DNA of 14,953 nt, taken from positions 1-14,953 of the forward strand of contig JAGHYP010000035.1 in assembly GCA_017743585.1 (NCBI GenBank). The letters run 5' to 3'. Numbering within the stretch: position 1 is the first letter of the stretch; every line of letters starts with the position of its first letter. Under the pieces are notes generated by a model. The model worked only from the letters and a program-made list of their open reading frames with translations. It searched no databases and had not been told where the DNA came from. Positions 14,674-14,953 of the stretch are shown piece by piece. The position numbers and the translations under genes were made by a program. Origin of the DNA: Chloroflexota bacterium (GTDB taxonomy: Bacteria; Chloroflexota; Anaerolineae; Aggregatilineales; UBA2796).

Positions 14674-14953
14674 TCACTCGAGGTGCAGCTTGTTGCGATA
14701 GCGCGCGTAGACAGCGTAGTCAATGACTGTGCGGCGCGCGATGTAGGTGCGGGTGAGCGGCGCGAGGCGTTGCCGCTCTAGAATTTTCTCAGTCACGGTC
14801 AAGTCGAAGGCATCTGAGCCGGCGCCGCTGCCGTAGCTGACACACAGAATGCGATCGCCCGGTTTCGCCTCGTCCAAAATGGCGCTCAAACCGAGCAGGC
14901 ATGAGCCTGCGTAGACGTTGCCAACTTCGTTGGCGAGCAGGCCGAGCCTGATC
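14674..14953 (-). CDS. Hydroxymethylglutaryl-CoA synthase (archaeal type), C-terminal part
   Basis: Only the last 92 residues are in the window; the start lies beyond base 14953. The fragment contains EVGNVYAGSCLLGLSAILDE, AKPGDRILCVSYGSGAGSDA and a C-terminal tail with TYIARRTVIDYAVYARYR, which closely follow the C-terminus of archaeal-type HMG-CoA synthases. This enzyme condenses acetyl-CoA with acetoacetyl-CoA to HMG-CoA, the second step of the mevalonate route to isoprenoids. The catalytic Cys and Glu would be upstream and cannot be checked. Stop TGA at 14676-14674 overlaps the possible GTG start of the thiolase-fold gene and lies 18 nt before its ATG, the same gene order as in many archaea, where the two proteins form a complex. 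Confidence 0.9.
   Translation of the reverse strand, partial: IRLGLLANEVGNVYAGSCLLGLSAILDEAKPGDRILCVSYGSGAGSDAFDLTVTEKILERQRLAPLTRTYIARRTVIDYAVYARYRNKLHLE

Overview
The window looks like a chromosomal segment of a GC-rich, non-cyanobacterial bacterium, most likely a member of the Chloroflexota (Anaerolineae/Roseiflexus side). That placement is inference. It rests on the style of the proteins (PIG-L deacetylase beginning with a SPHFDDA-type motif, GT-C membrane glycosyltransferases, GAF-GAF histidine kinase), on an archaeal-type HMG-CoA synthase next to a thiolase-fold protein (mevalonate-pathway genes are known from Roseiflexus), and on recurrent TACAAT -10 boxes. Bases 1-19 are not genomic: they match the Tn5/Nextera mosaic end, so the window begins at a contig end with residual library adapter.

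Layout. (a) 20-3226, minus strand: a tight operon nth (endonuclease III) -> soluble GAF-GAF sensor histidine kinase -> PIG-L family deacetylase, with a 4-nt overlap and a 2-nt gap between genes; the deacetylase is cut by the contig end. (b) 3353-5473, plus strand: SAM-dependent methyltransferase -> membrane-anchored short-chain dehydrogenase -> methylmalonyl-CoA epimerase-like VOC protein, driven from a divergent intergenic region shared with nth. (c) 5692-8340, plus: a large GT-C-like membrane glycosyltransferase with a beta-rich C-terminal domain, then a small four-helix membrane protein ending in a hairpin terminator. (d) 8399-9614, plus: a stand-alone NMT1/SsuA-type substrate-binding protein behind a clear promoter with a perfect 13-bp inverted repeat at the predicted transcription start, closed by a strong terminator. 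(e) 9647-12026: a GT2 glycosyltransferase (plus) and a Wzx-like flippase (minus) converging with a 14-nt overlap; both appear to be leaderless. (f) 12084-13427: a SRPBCC/START-like protein (plus) and a two-module DUF3592-like membrane protein (minus) whose stop codons share one CTAG. (g) 13499-14953, minus: archaeal-type HMG-CoA synthase (C-terminal part only) -> SCP2/thiolase-fold protein.

Together, the GT-C enzyme, GT2 enzyme and flippase (perhaps also the methyltransferase) point to cell-surface glycan assembly, scattered among housekeeping genes. The HMG-CoA synthase/thiolase pair points to the entry of the mevalonate route. The most striking observation is that this thiolase contains no cysteine at all: the catalytic nucleophile position is Asp. 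Either the protein is a structural partner of HMG-CoA synthase or it has a different chemistry. I saw no tRNA, rRNA, CRISPR, insertion sequence or phage gene. No gene-free stretch exceeds 300 bases; the longest is 5474-5691, where I see only a weak hairpin and the Shine-Dalgarno of the next gene.
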